Below are positions 8,093 to 16,576 of a stretch of DNA of 64,000 bases, in pieces. The translations under genes were made by a program, and so were the position numbers. Source of the stretch: an uncultured Erythrobacter sp. (GTDB lineage: Bacteria > Pseudomonadota > Alphaproteobacteria > Sphingomonadales > Sphingomonadaceae); contig CANNCL010000001.1 in assembly GCA_947503155.1 (NCBI GenBank), forward strand, positions 186,001 to 250,000, read 5' to 3'. The notes beneath the pieces were generated by a model. The model had not been told where the DNA came from and did not search any database. It saw only the letters and a program-made list of their open reading frames with translations. Within the stretch, counting starts at the first letter, position 1. Each line of letters starts with the position of its first letter.

Positions 8093-8914
8093 ATGGCTGA
8101 AGCCAAGACGCAATCTAAAATCGACGCCGCTGCTGACAAGGCTTATGCCGAAGCCGCTGCGAAGACTGCACCTGTAGAAACTGCAAGCACCAAGACAGTC
8201 GCTAAGGCTGTTGAAGCCGACGCACCAAAGCCGACCGCCAAGGTCGCTGCCGTGAAAAAGGCGGTTGCTGCTCCTGCTAAGAAGGCTGCTCCTAAAGCGG
8301 CCGCGAAAAAGGCACCGGCTAAGAAAGCCGCGCCCGCTCGCAAGACTGCCGCGAAAAAGACGCCGGCAAAGAAAACTTCTGCTGTCAAAAAGCCAGCGGC
8401 CAAAAAGGCCGCCGCTAAGGCAGCTCCTAAATCTGTAAATTCTAACCCTGTTACGAAACTGAAGGATACCATCATGGCAACCGCAGAAAAAACCGATTTC
8501 GCAGCACAAGCCAAAGTAATGGCCGCTGACGTTCAAACCCGCGCAAAGACTGCTTATTCGAAAGCTGGCGTTTTCGCTGGTGAAGCTGGTGAATTCAACA
8601 AAGCCAACCTCGACGCAGTTGTCGAAAGCGGCAAAATCTTCTTCGACGGCGCGCAAACGCTTGTTCGTGCAAACGTTGAAACCGGCAAAACCGTTGTCGG
8701 CATCGTGACCGAAGACGCCAAGAAGGTTGCCGCTGTTAAGTCGCCAACCGAACTGGTTCAGCTTCAAGGTGAACTCGCTCGCCGTAACTTCGACGCAGTT
8801 GTGTCGTTTGGTTCGCAGCGCACCGAAGCTTGGGTCAAGCTTTACAACGATGCGTTCGCACCAATTTCGAACCGCGTTAGCGTTGCAACCGAGAAATTCT
8901 CGAAAGCTGCGTAA
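8093..8914 (+). CDS. phasin with N-terminal histone H1-like Ala/Lys/Pro domain
   Basis: The 273-residue protein has two parts. Residues about 45-115 are a lysine/alanine/proline repeat (KKAPAKKAAPARKT type) like histone H1 or the PhaF tail. Residues about 125-273 are a phasin_2-type amphipathic helical domain (TDFAAQAKVMAADVQTRAKT, then VVSFGSQRTEAWVKLYND). Phasins coat PHA granules; the basic segment could tether granules to DNA. The order is reversed compared with Pseudomonas PhaF, where the basic tail is C-terminal. It follows phaC and has PhaR-like sites upstream. Ribosome-binding sequence AGCGAGGA precedes the ATG. Confidence 0.88.
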   Translation: MAEAKTQSKIDAAADKAYAEAAAKTAPVETASTKTVAKAVEADAPKPTAKVAAVKKAVAAPAKKAAPKAAAKKAPAKKAAPARKTAAKKTPAKKTSAVKKPAAKKAAAKAAPKSVNSNPVTKLKDTIMATAEKTDFAAQAKVMAADVQTRAKTAYSKAGVFAGEAGEFNKANLDAVVESGKIFFDGAQTLVRANVETGKTVVGIVTEDAKKVAAVKSPTELVQLQGELARRNFDAVVSFGSQRTEAWVKLYNDAFAPISNRVSVATEKFSKAA

Positions 8915-8989
8915 GCCATACGAATTTCTAAGCCGGGCCTCTCCTCTCTCTCCCTAACCCGGTTTATGAAAGCGCGCGAAAGCGCAGGA

Positions 8990-9025
8990 GCCGGATAGAC
9001 CCAACGTGGTCTGTCCGGCTTCTTT
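8990..9025 (+). terminator. rho-independent terminator after the phasin gene
   Basis: GCCGGATAGACC (8990-9001) pairs with GGTCTGTCCGGC (9008-9019), a 12-bp stem with one G-U pair and a 6-nt loop. TTCTTT follows at 9020-9025. Confidence 0.8.
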
Positions 9026-9130
9026 ACGTTTGATTGCACCTAATTATCATAGGCTGCGCGTTAAGGCTTTGCGCGCTATGCCGCACGAGACATCTTGCTT
9101 CCGCGCAAACGAATCCCATAATGGACCCTC

Positions 9131-9574
9131 ATGGCCGACACATTCCCGATCTTGACCGACGATACCGCAGACGCGGCGCTGTTGCTGATACTTGCTGCCG
9201 GCGACGGTGACGAGGACAGCAACGAGGGCAGCAACGAGGGCGGCGAGGGCGACAAAGATAGCGGAGATGATGGTAGCGATACCGAAATTGGGATTGCGAC
9301 CAAGACGCGGACCAAGCCAAAGAAGCCGAGCCAGTACAAAGTGCTGTTGCTGAACGACGACTATACCCCGATGGAATTTGTGGTGATGGTGCTGAAACGG
9401 TTCTTCAGCATGGATATTGAACAGGCGACGCGGGTCATGCTGCATGTCCATCAAAAGGGCGTCGGCATTTGCGGCGTCTTTTCATACGAAGTGGCCGAAA
9501 CCAAAGTGAACCAGGTGATGGATTTTGCGGCACAAAACCAGCACCCGCTCCAATGCACACTTGAGAAAGCTTAG
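9131..9574 (+). CDS. clpS: ATP-dependent Clp protease adaptor ClpS, long form
   Basis: ClpS delivers N-degron substrates to ClpAP. The conserved core starts near residue 65: [20 protein letters not shown], then [20 protein letters not shown] and a C-terminal helix ending in LQCTLEKA. The protein is 147 residues, longer than the usual 105-120, because of an acidic, Gly/Asn/Ser-rich N-terminal region (about residues 24-52) encoded by short direct repeats (GCAACGAGGG). This region is likely disordered. No clpA follows in this window. Confidence 0.9.
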   Translation: MADTFPILTDDTADAALLLILAAGDGDEDSNEGSNEGGEGDKDSGDDGSDTEIGIATKTRTKPKKPSQYKVLLLNDDYTPMEFVVMVLKRFFSMDIEQATRVMLHVHQKGVGICGVFSYEVAETKVNQVMDFAAQNQHPLQCTLEKA

Positions 9575-9610
9575 ATCAGCCGCGTTTTTAAAAGCGCAGG
9601 ATGCCGATGC

Positions 9611-9640
9611 GGCAACCGGGGCAATCGGGGCAATCGGGGC
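9611..9640 (+). repeat. short 9-bp tandem repeat
   Basis: GGCAATCGG-type units (GGCAACCGG, GGCAATCGG, GGCAATCGG, then GGCAA) lie in the 285-bp gap between clpS and lptF. The rest of the gap (9575-9859) shows no convincing gene. Confidence 0.6.
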
Positions 9641-9859
9641 AACTTTACGGCGGTTGATCGGCCAATACGTTGATCAGCCAATACAATGCCACTCCCATCC
9701 CGGGCGGCGAAGGCAGCAGGTTTTGATGAATCCTCGTTTTTCGCAGCATCAACCGATTGCCGCGCCTCAGGGCATGACGCCGCAAAGATTTCACGCTAGG
9801 GCCATGTCAGGGCTTTAAATGCACCGAACCAACGGACTCCAAATGGCTACGGACCAGAC

Positions 9860-11089
9860 GTGCTGAATTTCATTCCCAGCGTTGACCGCTATATTTTCCG
9901 GTTGGTGATCGTGCCGATGCTGGGGATTTTTGCGCTTGCAGCATCGTTATTGCTGCTCGAAAAAATGCTGCGCCTGTTTGATTTCGTCGCGGTCGAAGGC
10001 GGGCCGATTGGTGTCGTGTTTAAGATGCTCGGCGCTCTCATCCCGGAATATGCCAGTCTCGCGATCCCGCTCGGCCTACTCTTGGGCATTTTGCTGGCGT
10101 TCCGAAAATTGGCAACCTCTAGCGAACTCGATACGATGCGCGCGGTTGGCCTGTCCTATTGGCGCTTGCTGCGGGTGCCCTATGCGATCACCTTGGTGCT
10201 GGTCGCGGTCAATGTCGCGCTGGTGTTCTATATCCAACCGCTCAGCCGGTATTACTACGAAGAAATGGAATATGACCTGCGTTCCGGCGCACTTGGCGCA
10301 TCGATTAAAGTGGGTGAGTTTACGACGCTTGCCGACCGGATGGCCTTGCGGATTGAGGCAAGCGAAGATGACGGCCAGCGCCTGATCGGGATCTATGCCC
10401 GCGTCGCCAACTCACGCGATCAGGTCCTGACCATCAGCGCACGCGAAGGGTCGTTTATGGCGACCAGAGACAATCCCGACACGATAATCCTGCGCCTGAC
10501 CGAAGGGACCCTCATTCAAGACACGGGCAGCGAAACGCCGCGCGTTCTCTCCTTCAGTCGCCATGATCTGCCAATAGACCTGCCTGCGATTGAGCAATTC
10601 CGTTCCCGAGGTGAGGCGAGCCGGGAATATATATTGCCCGAATTGCTGCGGATCGGGTGGAGCGCAGGCGGCACTGAGGCCGAGCGCGACGCCAGCCAGG
10701 CAACATTCAATTACCGCATGGTTGAGGTTGTGATGATGCTGCTCTTGCCGCTTCTCGCAGTCGCCTTGGCGATCCCGCCCAAACGATCGACCAGTGCGCT
10801 GGGCGTGTTTGTCTCAATCGTCATGGTCGTCGCCTATCACAAGATCAATCAATATGGGGAGGACATCGCGACGCTTGGCCGGATTGATCCGATCGTCGCC
10901 TTGTGGGGGCCGTTTGTGATCTTCGCCGCGCTGATTGCGTGGATGTATTACCGCACCGCGCATGTGCCGGGCGGACAGGCTTTGGGCGCGTTGGAAACCA
11001 TGTTCGCCAAACTGTCCAAACGCATCGGCAAAGTGTTCGCGCGGCGCAAACCGCCATCGCTGGTTGCCGATCAGGTTCCGGCGGAATAG
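9860..11089 (+). CDS. lptF: LPS export ABC transporter permease LptF
   Basis: LptF and LptG form the inner-membrane permease that extracts LPS for the Lpt bridge. The 409-residue protein has the YjgP/YjgQ layout: TM helices near residues 12-34, 52-82 and 100-125, a periplasmic beta-jellyroll-like region (about 135-270), then three TM helices near 285-360. GTG at 9860 is the start. lptG follows 15 nt downstream in the same direction, as is usual. A C-terminal basic tail (KRIGKVFARRKPP) is extra but unremarkable. The assignment to F rather than G is by order and is less certain than the family. Confidence 0.88.
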   Translation: MLNFIPSVDRYIFRLVIVPMLGIFALAASLLLLEKMLRLFDFVAVEGGPIGVVFKMLGALIPEYASLAIPLGLLLGILLAFRKLATSSELDTMRAVGLSYWRLLRVPYAITLVLVAVNVALVFYIQPLSRYYYEEMEYDLRSGALGASIKVGEFTTLADRMALRIEASEDDGQRLIGIYARVANSRDQVLTISAREGSFMATRDNPDTIILRLTEGTLIQDTGSETPRVLSFSRHDLPIDLPAIEQFRSRGEASREYILPELLRIGWSAGGTEAERDASQATFNYRMVEVVMMLLLPLLAVALAIPPKRSTSALGVFVSIVMVVAYHKINQYGEDIATLGRIDPIVALWGPFVIFAALIAWMYYRTAHVPGGQALGALETMFAKLSKRIGKVFARRKPPSLVADQVPAE

Positions 11090-11104
11090 ACGGCAGAACA
11101 ATTC

Positions 11105-12202
11105 ATGCAGCTTGATTTCTTCCCCTCGCGCACGCTGACGCTTTATCTGGCGAAGCTGTTTATTGTGCGGATCTTTGCCGTTCTGGTGATGCTGGTGCTG
11201 GTGCTGCTTGCGCTTGATTTGCTGGGGTCCTCTGGCAAAATTCTTGAACCAGATGGCAATGGCCAAGCCGAAATCCTGCGCTATGCCGGGCTTAGGATAC
11301 CGCAGCTTATTTCGCGGTTTTTGCCCTATTCGGTGCTGCTGGCGACGCTGATAACCTTGGTGACGCTCAATCAGAACAGCGAAGTTGTCGCAATGAAAGC
11401 CGCCGGACTGTCGGCGCATCAGGTCCTATCGCCGTTGCTGCTGACTGCGGCGGTTTTGGCGGTGGTTAGCTTTGGCTTTAACGAGAGGGTTGTGACCCGC
11501 GCCAATGCCTCTTTGAAAGCGTGGGACGCGGCCGATTACGGTCCAATCCCGCAAGCATCTGGCGCACGCTCCAATGTCTATCTGACCGATGGAACCAATA
11601 TCCTCAGCGCCGCATCCCTAACGGGTGCAGGCGAAACGATTGAACTTACCAATGTCACATGGGACGCACGCGGCCCCGGCGGCATTGTGACAGAGCAAAT
11701 TCGCGCGACGCGTGCCACCTATGCCGCGCCCGGTTGGCTGCTGGAAAGTCCGGTTCGGTTCGAAGTCGGCGGCGTTCAAATACAGGAATTGGAGCCAGTC
11801 GTCGTCGCAGAGAAACTGACGCCTGCCCAAATCGACCTGCAATCAATTGATACTGACGGGCAAAGCTTTTGGGAGCTGTATGAAACCATCAATGCCTTAG
11901 ATGCCGCCGGGCGGCGCACGTCGGAAATGCGCGCCAAATGGTGGCATCGCATTTCTGGGCCGCTTTCCGCATTTCTAATGCCGCTGCTCGGGTCAATCGC
12001 GGCGTTTGGCCTCGCGCGCTCAGGCCAATTATTTATCCGCGCGATCATCGGCATGGCCTTGGGGTTCGCCTATTTTGTGGTCGATAATGCCGCCCTCGCA
12101 ATGGGAAGTTTTGGCGGGTATCCGCCATTCTTGGCCGCATGGGCGCCGTTCTTCTTGTTCTTACTCGTTGGTGAAACAGTGCTTATCCGGACCGAGGAAT
12201 GA
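11105..12202 (+). CDS. lptG: LPS export ABC transporter permease LptG
   Basis: This is the 365-residue partner of LptF. It begins with a short cytoplasmic segment FFPSRTLTLYLAKLF and a TM helix. A second helix pair near residues 60-120 includes the coupling region LVTLNQNSEVVAMKAAGLSA, typical of LptG/LptF. A periplasmic domain spans about 125-265 and three C-terminal helices end near 360. Its stop overlaps the acetyltransferase start by 4 nt, suggesting a three-gene transcript. Confidence 0.88.
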   Translation: MQLDFFPSRTLTLYLAKLFIVRIFAVLVMLVLVLLALDLLGSSGKILEPDGNGQAEILRYAGLRIPQLISRFLPYSVLLATLITLVTLNQNSEVVAMKAAGLSAHQVLSPLLLTAAVLAVVSFGFNERVVTRANASLKAWDAADYGPIPQASGARSNVYLTDGTNILSAASLTGAGETIELTNVTWDARGPGGIVTEQIRATRATYAAPGWLLESPVRFEVGGVQIQELEPVVVAEKLTPAQIDLQSIDTDGQSFWELYETINALDAAGRRTSEMRAKWWHRISGPLSAFLMPLLGSIAAFGLARSGQLFIRAIIGMALGFAYFVVDNAALAMGSFGGYPPFLAAWAPFFLFLLVGETVLIRTEE

Positions 12203-12726
12203 AGCCCGCTAATTGGTCGCTCCGCCTTGCGAAGGTGGACGACGCGGACGCGATGCCAGCGATAGAGCGCGCGGCGGCGGAATTGTTTTTGGCTGACCCC
12301 GATCTCAAGGACTTCGATCCTGAGGACACATGGACGCCCGCCGAACTGAGGGCGATGATCCGCAAAGGGCATTGCCTCGTCAGTCATGTGGGCGGCGAGA
12401 TGGCCGGCTTTCTCGTGAGCGAACCCTTCCGGCAGCGCGAATTGCACATTTGGGAGATGGATGTCCTGCCTCAATTCCAACAGCGCGGGATTGGTGCGGG
12501 GCTAATCCGTGCGGCGCAAATTGATGCGCGCAATTCCGGTTTTCGCGCGCTCACGCTGACAACGTTTCGCGATCTGCCTTGGAATGCACCGTTCTATGCC
12601 AGGCTTGGTTTTGAAGAAGTCACTGCGCTGGATGCGCATCCGCGCCTTGCTGGGGAATTGGCGGTTGAAGCCGATGATGGCCTGCCGATAGAGCGCCGCT
12701 GTGCGATGATCCATTTCCTTGATTGA
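12199..12726 (+). CDS. GNAT family N-acetyltransferase
   Basis: The 175-residue protein has the acetyl-CoA-binding motif A region WEMDVLPQFQQRGIGAGLIR (R/Q-x-x-G-x-G) near residues 83-102, and the following NAPFYARLGFEEV strand-helix typical of GNAT enzymes. The start overlaps the lptG stop by 4 nt (ATGA). The substrate is not predictable; RimI-like or small-molecule acetylation are both possible. The link to LPS export is positional only. Confidence 0.85.
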   Translation: MKPANWSLRLAKVDDADAMPAIERAAAELFLADPDLKDFDPEDTWTPAELRAMIRKGHCLVSHVGGEMAGFLVSEPFRQRELHIWEMDVLPQFQQRGIGAGLIRAAQIDARNSGFRALTLTTFRDLPWNAPFYARLGFEEVTALDAHPRLAGELAVEADDGLPIERRCAMIHFLD

Positions 12727-12770
12727 GCGCGGGCCGCTATGGCTGGCTAGATCATCAGGAGAACCGGATC

Positions 12771-13076
12771 ATGAGATACGCTGCTTTTTCTGGAAGGTTT
12801 GCCCTCTCCCTCTGCCTCTGCCTTGCGGCATGCAATAATGAGCCGGAGAGCGCCCCCGACATCGTTGACGCGATCCCTTTGGACGATGAGAGTGAAGGCG
12901 GCTTGGATGAGGGTAGCGAAGGAGGAGTAGAGGATATCGGCTCTGACACACCTGAACTGCCTGGCGCTCCATCAACAGCACCGACAAACACTAGGCAAAG
13001 TATGGAAAGCGGCAGCAACGCCGATGGCGGACGCGCCCCTGATCCTTCGCGGACGAAACTGATACCAGCAGATTGA
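12771..13076 (+). CDS. small acidic putative lipoprotein
   Basis: The 101-residue protein has a signal peptide with lipobox LAAC near residue 20. A very acidic Asp/Glu/Gly/Ser/Pro-rich region without fold-like features follows. ATG at 12771 has AGGAG 9 nt upstream; the frame opens earlier (12723) without a good ribosome-binding site. It is convergent with the desaturase gene. No function can be assigned. Confidence 0.65.
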   Translation: MRYAAFSGRFALSLCLCLAACNNEPESAPDIVDAIPLDDESEGGLDEGSEGGVEDIGSDTPELPGAPSTAPTNTRQSMESGSNADGGRAPDPSRTKLIPAD

Positions 13077-13092
13077 GGTCAAGGCCGAAGCC

Positions 13093-14238
13093 CTAGCGGC
13101 GCACCATCGTACTGCGCGCGATCCGGCCGACCAAATGCAGCAGGCCCGGATGGTTGGCCCCGTCATAGGTCGACACTTGGCTCTCATCGCCGTCTGCCTT
13201 TGGTGCAAGCTCAGCCGCCAACCGGCGATGCGCCTCGGGTAGATCGTGATACGGCATCGACGGCATCAAATGGTGCAGAGCGTGATAACGCAGGCCAACC
13301 GGTGCCCATATTTCCCCAGCAAGCCCCGGCGGCGGGACATTGACGCTGTCGAGGAATTGCGCGGTTACCGTCATCGGATCGCCCTCATTCTCCCACAAAT
13401 GCGCCACCAAAGTGCGCAGTTGATTGAGCAATGCAGTCACTGACAAGATAGCCAGAGCGATCAGCAGCGGCCGCCAGCCAATCACAAATGTGCTGGCGAT
13501 CAAGGTTATCGCCCAAAAGCTCGCGCCCAGTTCTTGCCACAGCACACGTTTCGCAAAATCGCCGGACGGCGGTTTGCGCCGAAAATCGGGATTGATCGAA
13601 AGCGAGGAAAACCGCTCCCACGTGAATTTCCGAACCGCCCGAAACACTGCGCCGATCGGCACCAGCACGCCGAACCGCACAATCAAAGCTATCGGCGCAA
13701 GCAGAGCGACAATGACAAATAATGGCAGGCTCCACGGCTTCATCAGCGCGAGCGGCAAATATTCCGGGTCTTCTATTGTGCCATATTGCGTGCGCTTATG
13801 ATGGATCACATGCACGCCTTCATACATGAAACTGGGCGTCAGCATCGGGATGCCGACCATCAGGTTCCAAGTGGTGCGAAAACCGGGCAAGGCGCCTTTG
13901 CGAATATGGGTCAGTTCGTGGATGAACATCAACGACCGGTAAAGCGCGAGCGAAGCGATGATCCCCGCGGCGATAGCAACAGCCAGAGAACCCGTCAGAA
14001 TGGCGGTCGCAATCCCGGCATAGCCCACCAATGTGGAAAGCAGCATGTCTGCCCAATAAATGCGGCCTCGCGCCTCCCCCAGATCCTTCGTCAGATCACG
14101 GGCCGCGCGCAGCATATCCTTGTCATCTTCCGTCTGAAAATCAGCCCGCGTCGCGCGCTTTGCTACGCGCGGCGTAGAGGCGCGATTTGACGTGGAGGGG
14201 GCGATAGGTTGGTGCATGGTTTCAGATGGGGATGTCAT
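13093..14238 (-). CDS. fatty acid desaturase family membrane protein
   Basis: The 381-residue integral membrane protein has three histidine boxes of the non-heme di-iron desaturase family: HELTH (residues 107-111), HVIHH (143-147), and HALHHLMPSMPYHDLPEAH near residue 325. Hydrophobic helices lie near 65-105, 165-195 and 245-275. Such enzymes use O2 and an electron donor to introduce double bonds or hydroxyls in acyl chains. The ATG at 14238 is used; an ATG at 14217 is an alternative. Substrate unknown. Confidence 0.85.
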   Translation of the reverse strand: MTSPSETMHQPIAPSTSNRASTPRVAKRATRADFQTEDDKDMLRAARDLTKDLGEARGRIYWADMLLSTLVGYAGIATAILTGSLAVAIAAGIIASLALYRSLMFIHELTHIRKGALPGFRTTWNLMVGIPMLTPSFMYEGVHVIHHKRTQYGTIEDPEYLPLALMKPWSLPLFVIVALLAPIALIVRFGVLVPIGAVFRAVRKFTWERFSSLSINPDFRRKPPSGDFAKRVLWQELGASFWAITLIASTFVIGWRPLLIALAILSVTALLNQLRTLVAHLWENEGDPMTVTAQFLDSVNVPPPGLAGEIWAPVGLRYHALHHLMPSMPYHDLPEAHRRLAAELAPKADGDESQVSTYDGANHPGLLHLVGRIARSTMVRR

Positions 14239-14406
14239 AAATTTCGATTTCAGTGGTTTGCGCCTTACCGCATCTCAGGCGGTTTCGGCAAACGCGGACT
14301 ATTGATGAGTGTGATCGCCTCACTTGCAACCAAGAGCCGAGCAGGACACAGACGGATCAAACAGACACATTAAACAGCCGATGATACGAAGAAAGCAGGC
14401 CGCTTC

Positions 14407-15564
14407 ATGGATGCCCAAATAAGCATTGAGGAAATCTCAGACAAGAAGGGGCGCGCGCGCTTTGTCGATTTGGGCCGTGCCTTTGCACAGCGGACCGAAA
14501 ATTCAGTGCCGCAATTGCGCAGCGAACAGTTAGAATTGGTCGACCCAGGCAAAAACCCATTCTTTGGTCACGCCCGCGCTCAGCTCTTCATCGCCCATAA
14601 AGATGGCCGGCCAGTAGGACGGATTTCCGCGCATATTGATGAACTGGCCTTGGAAATGCCTGCTGATCAGGGGTTTGGCCCCGGCACGGGCATGTTCGGA
14701 TATTTCGATGCCGAAGATGAAAGCATCGCGGTCACATTGATTGAAACGGCGCAAAACTGGCTTCGCGCAGAAGGCATGACCCGCATCCTTGGCCCGATCT
14801 CGCTTTCGATTTGGGAAGAGCCCGGCTTGCTGGTGAAGGGGCAAGAACACAGTCCCGTAATTCTGATGGGCCACCATCCGGCGCATTATGCAGGCTGGAT
14901 AGAGGCGGCAGGCTTTGTGCGCGCCAAGACGCTTTACACCTATAATCTCGACATCAGCGCACCCTTACCCCCGCTGGTTCAGCGAATTGCCCAATCGGCC
15001 GCGCGCAACACACGGATCAATGTCCGCCAAGTTCGCAAAAAAGATTGGGACGCAGATGCGGCAACCATCCTCAATATCCTCAATGATGCGTGGTCCGACA
15101 ATTGGGGTTTTGTTCCTCTGACCCCAGCAGAGGTCGCCTATACCGGGGTGAAACTGAGACCGATCATTCACGAAGACCTATGTATGATCGCAGAGGTTGA
15201 TGGGCGACCTGTCGCCTTCATGCTGACATTTCCAGACATCAATTACGTCCTCAAACGGATCAACGGCAAACTCTTCCCTTTTGGCTGGATTTCCATGCTG
15301 CGCTGGCTGCGCAAACCCAAAGATTCCGATATGCGTGTGCCGCTCATGGGCGTGTTGAAAGAATTTCAAAACTCGCGCATGGCGAGCCAATTGGCATTCT
15401 CGATGATCAACATTATCCGCGAAAATGCCGCCAGCAGACTGCAATCAGAACGCGGCGAGCTGGGCTGGGTTCTTGAGGATAATCAGGGGATGGTCGCCAT
15501 TGCCGATACGATCGAAAGTTCGGTAAACCGCGAATATGCGATCTATGAAAAGCCGCTGACTTAA
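14407..15564 (+). CDS. GNAT-like conserved protein of unknown function
   Basis: The 385-residue cytoplasmic protein has no signal peptide or TM helix. The fold appears GNAT-like: FIAHKDGRPVGRISAHID, FGYFDAEDE, then a second half with MIAEVDGRPVAFMLTFPD and GVLKEFQNSRMASQLAFSMI, and the terminal ANREYAIYEK-type strand (here VNREYAIYEKPLT). Similar proteins are conserved in alphaproteobacteria without a clear role. It lies 172 nt before phyR in the same direction. I cannot assign an acyl acceptor. Confidence 0.6.
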   Translation: MDAQISIEEISDKKGRARFVDLGRAFAQRTENSVPQLRSEQLELVDPGKNPFFGHARAQLFIAHKDGRPVGRISAHIDELALEMPADQGFGPGTGMFGYFDAEDESIAVTLIETAQNWLRAEGMTRILGPISLSIWEEPGLLVKGQEHSPVILMGHHPAHYAGWIEAAGFVRAKTLYTYNLDISAPLPPLVQRIAQSAARNTRINVRQVRKKDWDADAATILNILNDAWSDNWGFVPLTPAEVAYTGVKLRPIIHEDLCMIAEVDGRPVAFMLTFPDINYVLKRINGKLFPFGWISMLRWLRKPKDSDMRVPLMGVLKEFQNSRMASQLAFSMINIIRENAASRLQSERGELGWVLEDNQGMVAIADTIESSVNREYAIYEKPLT

Positions 15565-15736
15565 TCCGGTAGTTTTGCGCCGTAATTTCCCATTTCGATA
15601 TTGTTTCTGTCGAATGGGGAACACCGCGTTTGCCTGATCAAATCCGCAGCGGGGGCGACGCATCAAAATTGTGCCGCTATGGCCGCGACAGACACTATTT
15701 TACGCTATTTCATAAAGCGAATTGCAGGGGGAATTT

Positions 15737-16546
15737 ATGTCACTGGGTCAACAAATCACAGCAGATCTTCCATTCTTGCGCCGCTATGCACGGGCGTTAA
15801 CCGGCTCACAAACCACCGGGGACGCGTTCGTTAGGGCTACATTAGAGGCCGCATTGGCGGATGCCGATCTCAAAGCCTCACTCGGCGGCGGGCGCATTGC
15901 GCTTTATCAAGCGTTCAACAAAGTCTGGTCTAGCGCCTATCTGGATGTGGCTAACAGGCCCGACCAAGCGGGCGAACAACCGTCGAGCGAGCATGAAGCG
16001 GGAGCGCAAAACCGACTTGGCGCGATCACACCGCTGAACAGACAAGCATTGCTCCTCACCACGCTGGAGGATTTCACTGCGGCGCAAGCGGGGCAAATCA
16101 TGGAATTGGACGCTGCGCAGGTCGAAAGCCTTGTTGAAGAAGCGGTGCAAGAAATTGACAAAGAGCAAGCGACTTCGGTGCTGATTATCGAGGATGAGCC
16201 GTTGATCTCGATGCAGCTTGAAGATCTGGTGACATCGCTGGGACACGACATTTGCGGCACCGCTGCGACCCGCACACAAGCATTGGAAGTGGTCGCCGGT
16301 AGTAAGCCGGGCTTGGTCTTGGCCGATATCCAATTGGCGGACGGTTCGTCGGGATTGGATGCGGTTGACGATATTCTTGCAATCGGCAGCGTGCCGGTGA
16401 TTTTCATCACCGCCTATCCCGAACGCTTGCTAACCGGTGACCGGCCTGAGCCGACCTATCTGGTGACCAAACCGTTCCAGGAAAAGACCGTTCGCGCCGC
16501 TATCAGCCAAGCGCTGTTCTTTGGGTCCAGCCGCCCGCTGGACTAA
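15737..16546 (+). CDS. phyR: general stress response regulator PhyR
   Basis: PhyR is the anti-anti-sigma response regulator of the alphaproteobacterial general stress response. Residues about 1-130 are a sigma-like output domain (LGQQITADLPFLRRYARALT, then TPLNRQALLLTTLEDFTAAQ). Residues about 138-260 are a receiver domain with the acidic pair in LIIEDEP, the phosphoacceptor Asp197 in LADIQLADG, and the Lys in VTKPFQ. ATG at 15737 has AGGGGGA upstream. On phosphorylation it should sequester NepR, which is encoded 1.9 kb downstream. The adjacent convergent kinase is a likely partner. Confidence 0.93.
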   Translation: MSLGQQITADLPFLRRYARALTGSQTTGDAFVRATLEAALADADLKASLGGGRIALYQAFNKVWSSAYLDVANRPDQAGEQPSSEHEAGAQNRLGAITPLNRQALLLTTLEDFTAAQAGQIMELDAAQVESLVEEAVQEIDKEQATSVLIIEDEPLISMQLEDLVTSLGHDICGTAATRTQALEVVAGSKPGLVLADIQLADGSSGLDAVDDILAIGSVPVIFITAYPERLLTGDRPEPTYLVTKPFQEKTVRAAISQALFFGSSRPLD

Positions 16547-16576
16547 GCGCCAACCAAACAGACGAGCACCGATAAA

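Noticed and set aside
10814-11419. Minus-strand open frame opposite lptF/lptG
   Set aside because: It is antisense to two recognised permease genes and has a low-complexity Gln/His/Arg composition typical of shadow frames.
15618-15640. GGAAC upstream of phyR as EcfG promoter
   Set aside because: No CGTT-like element occurs 16-17 nt downstream, so the match is incomplete.
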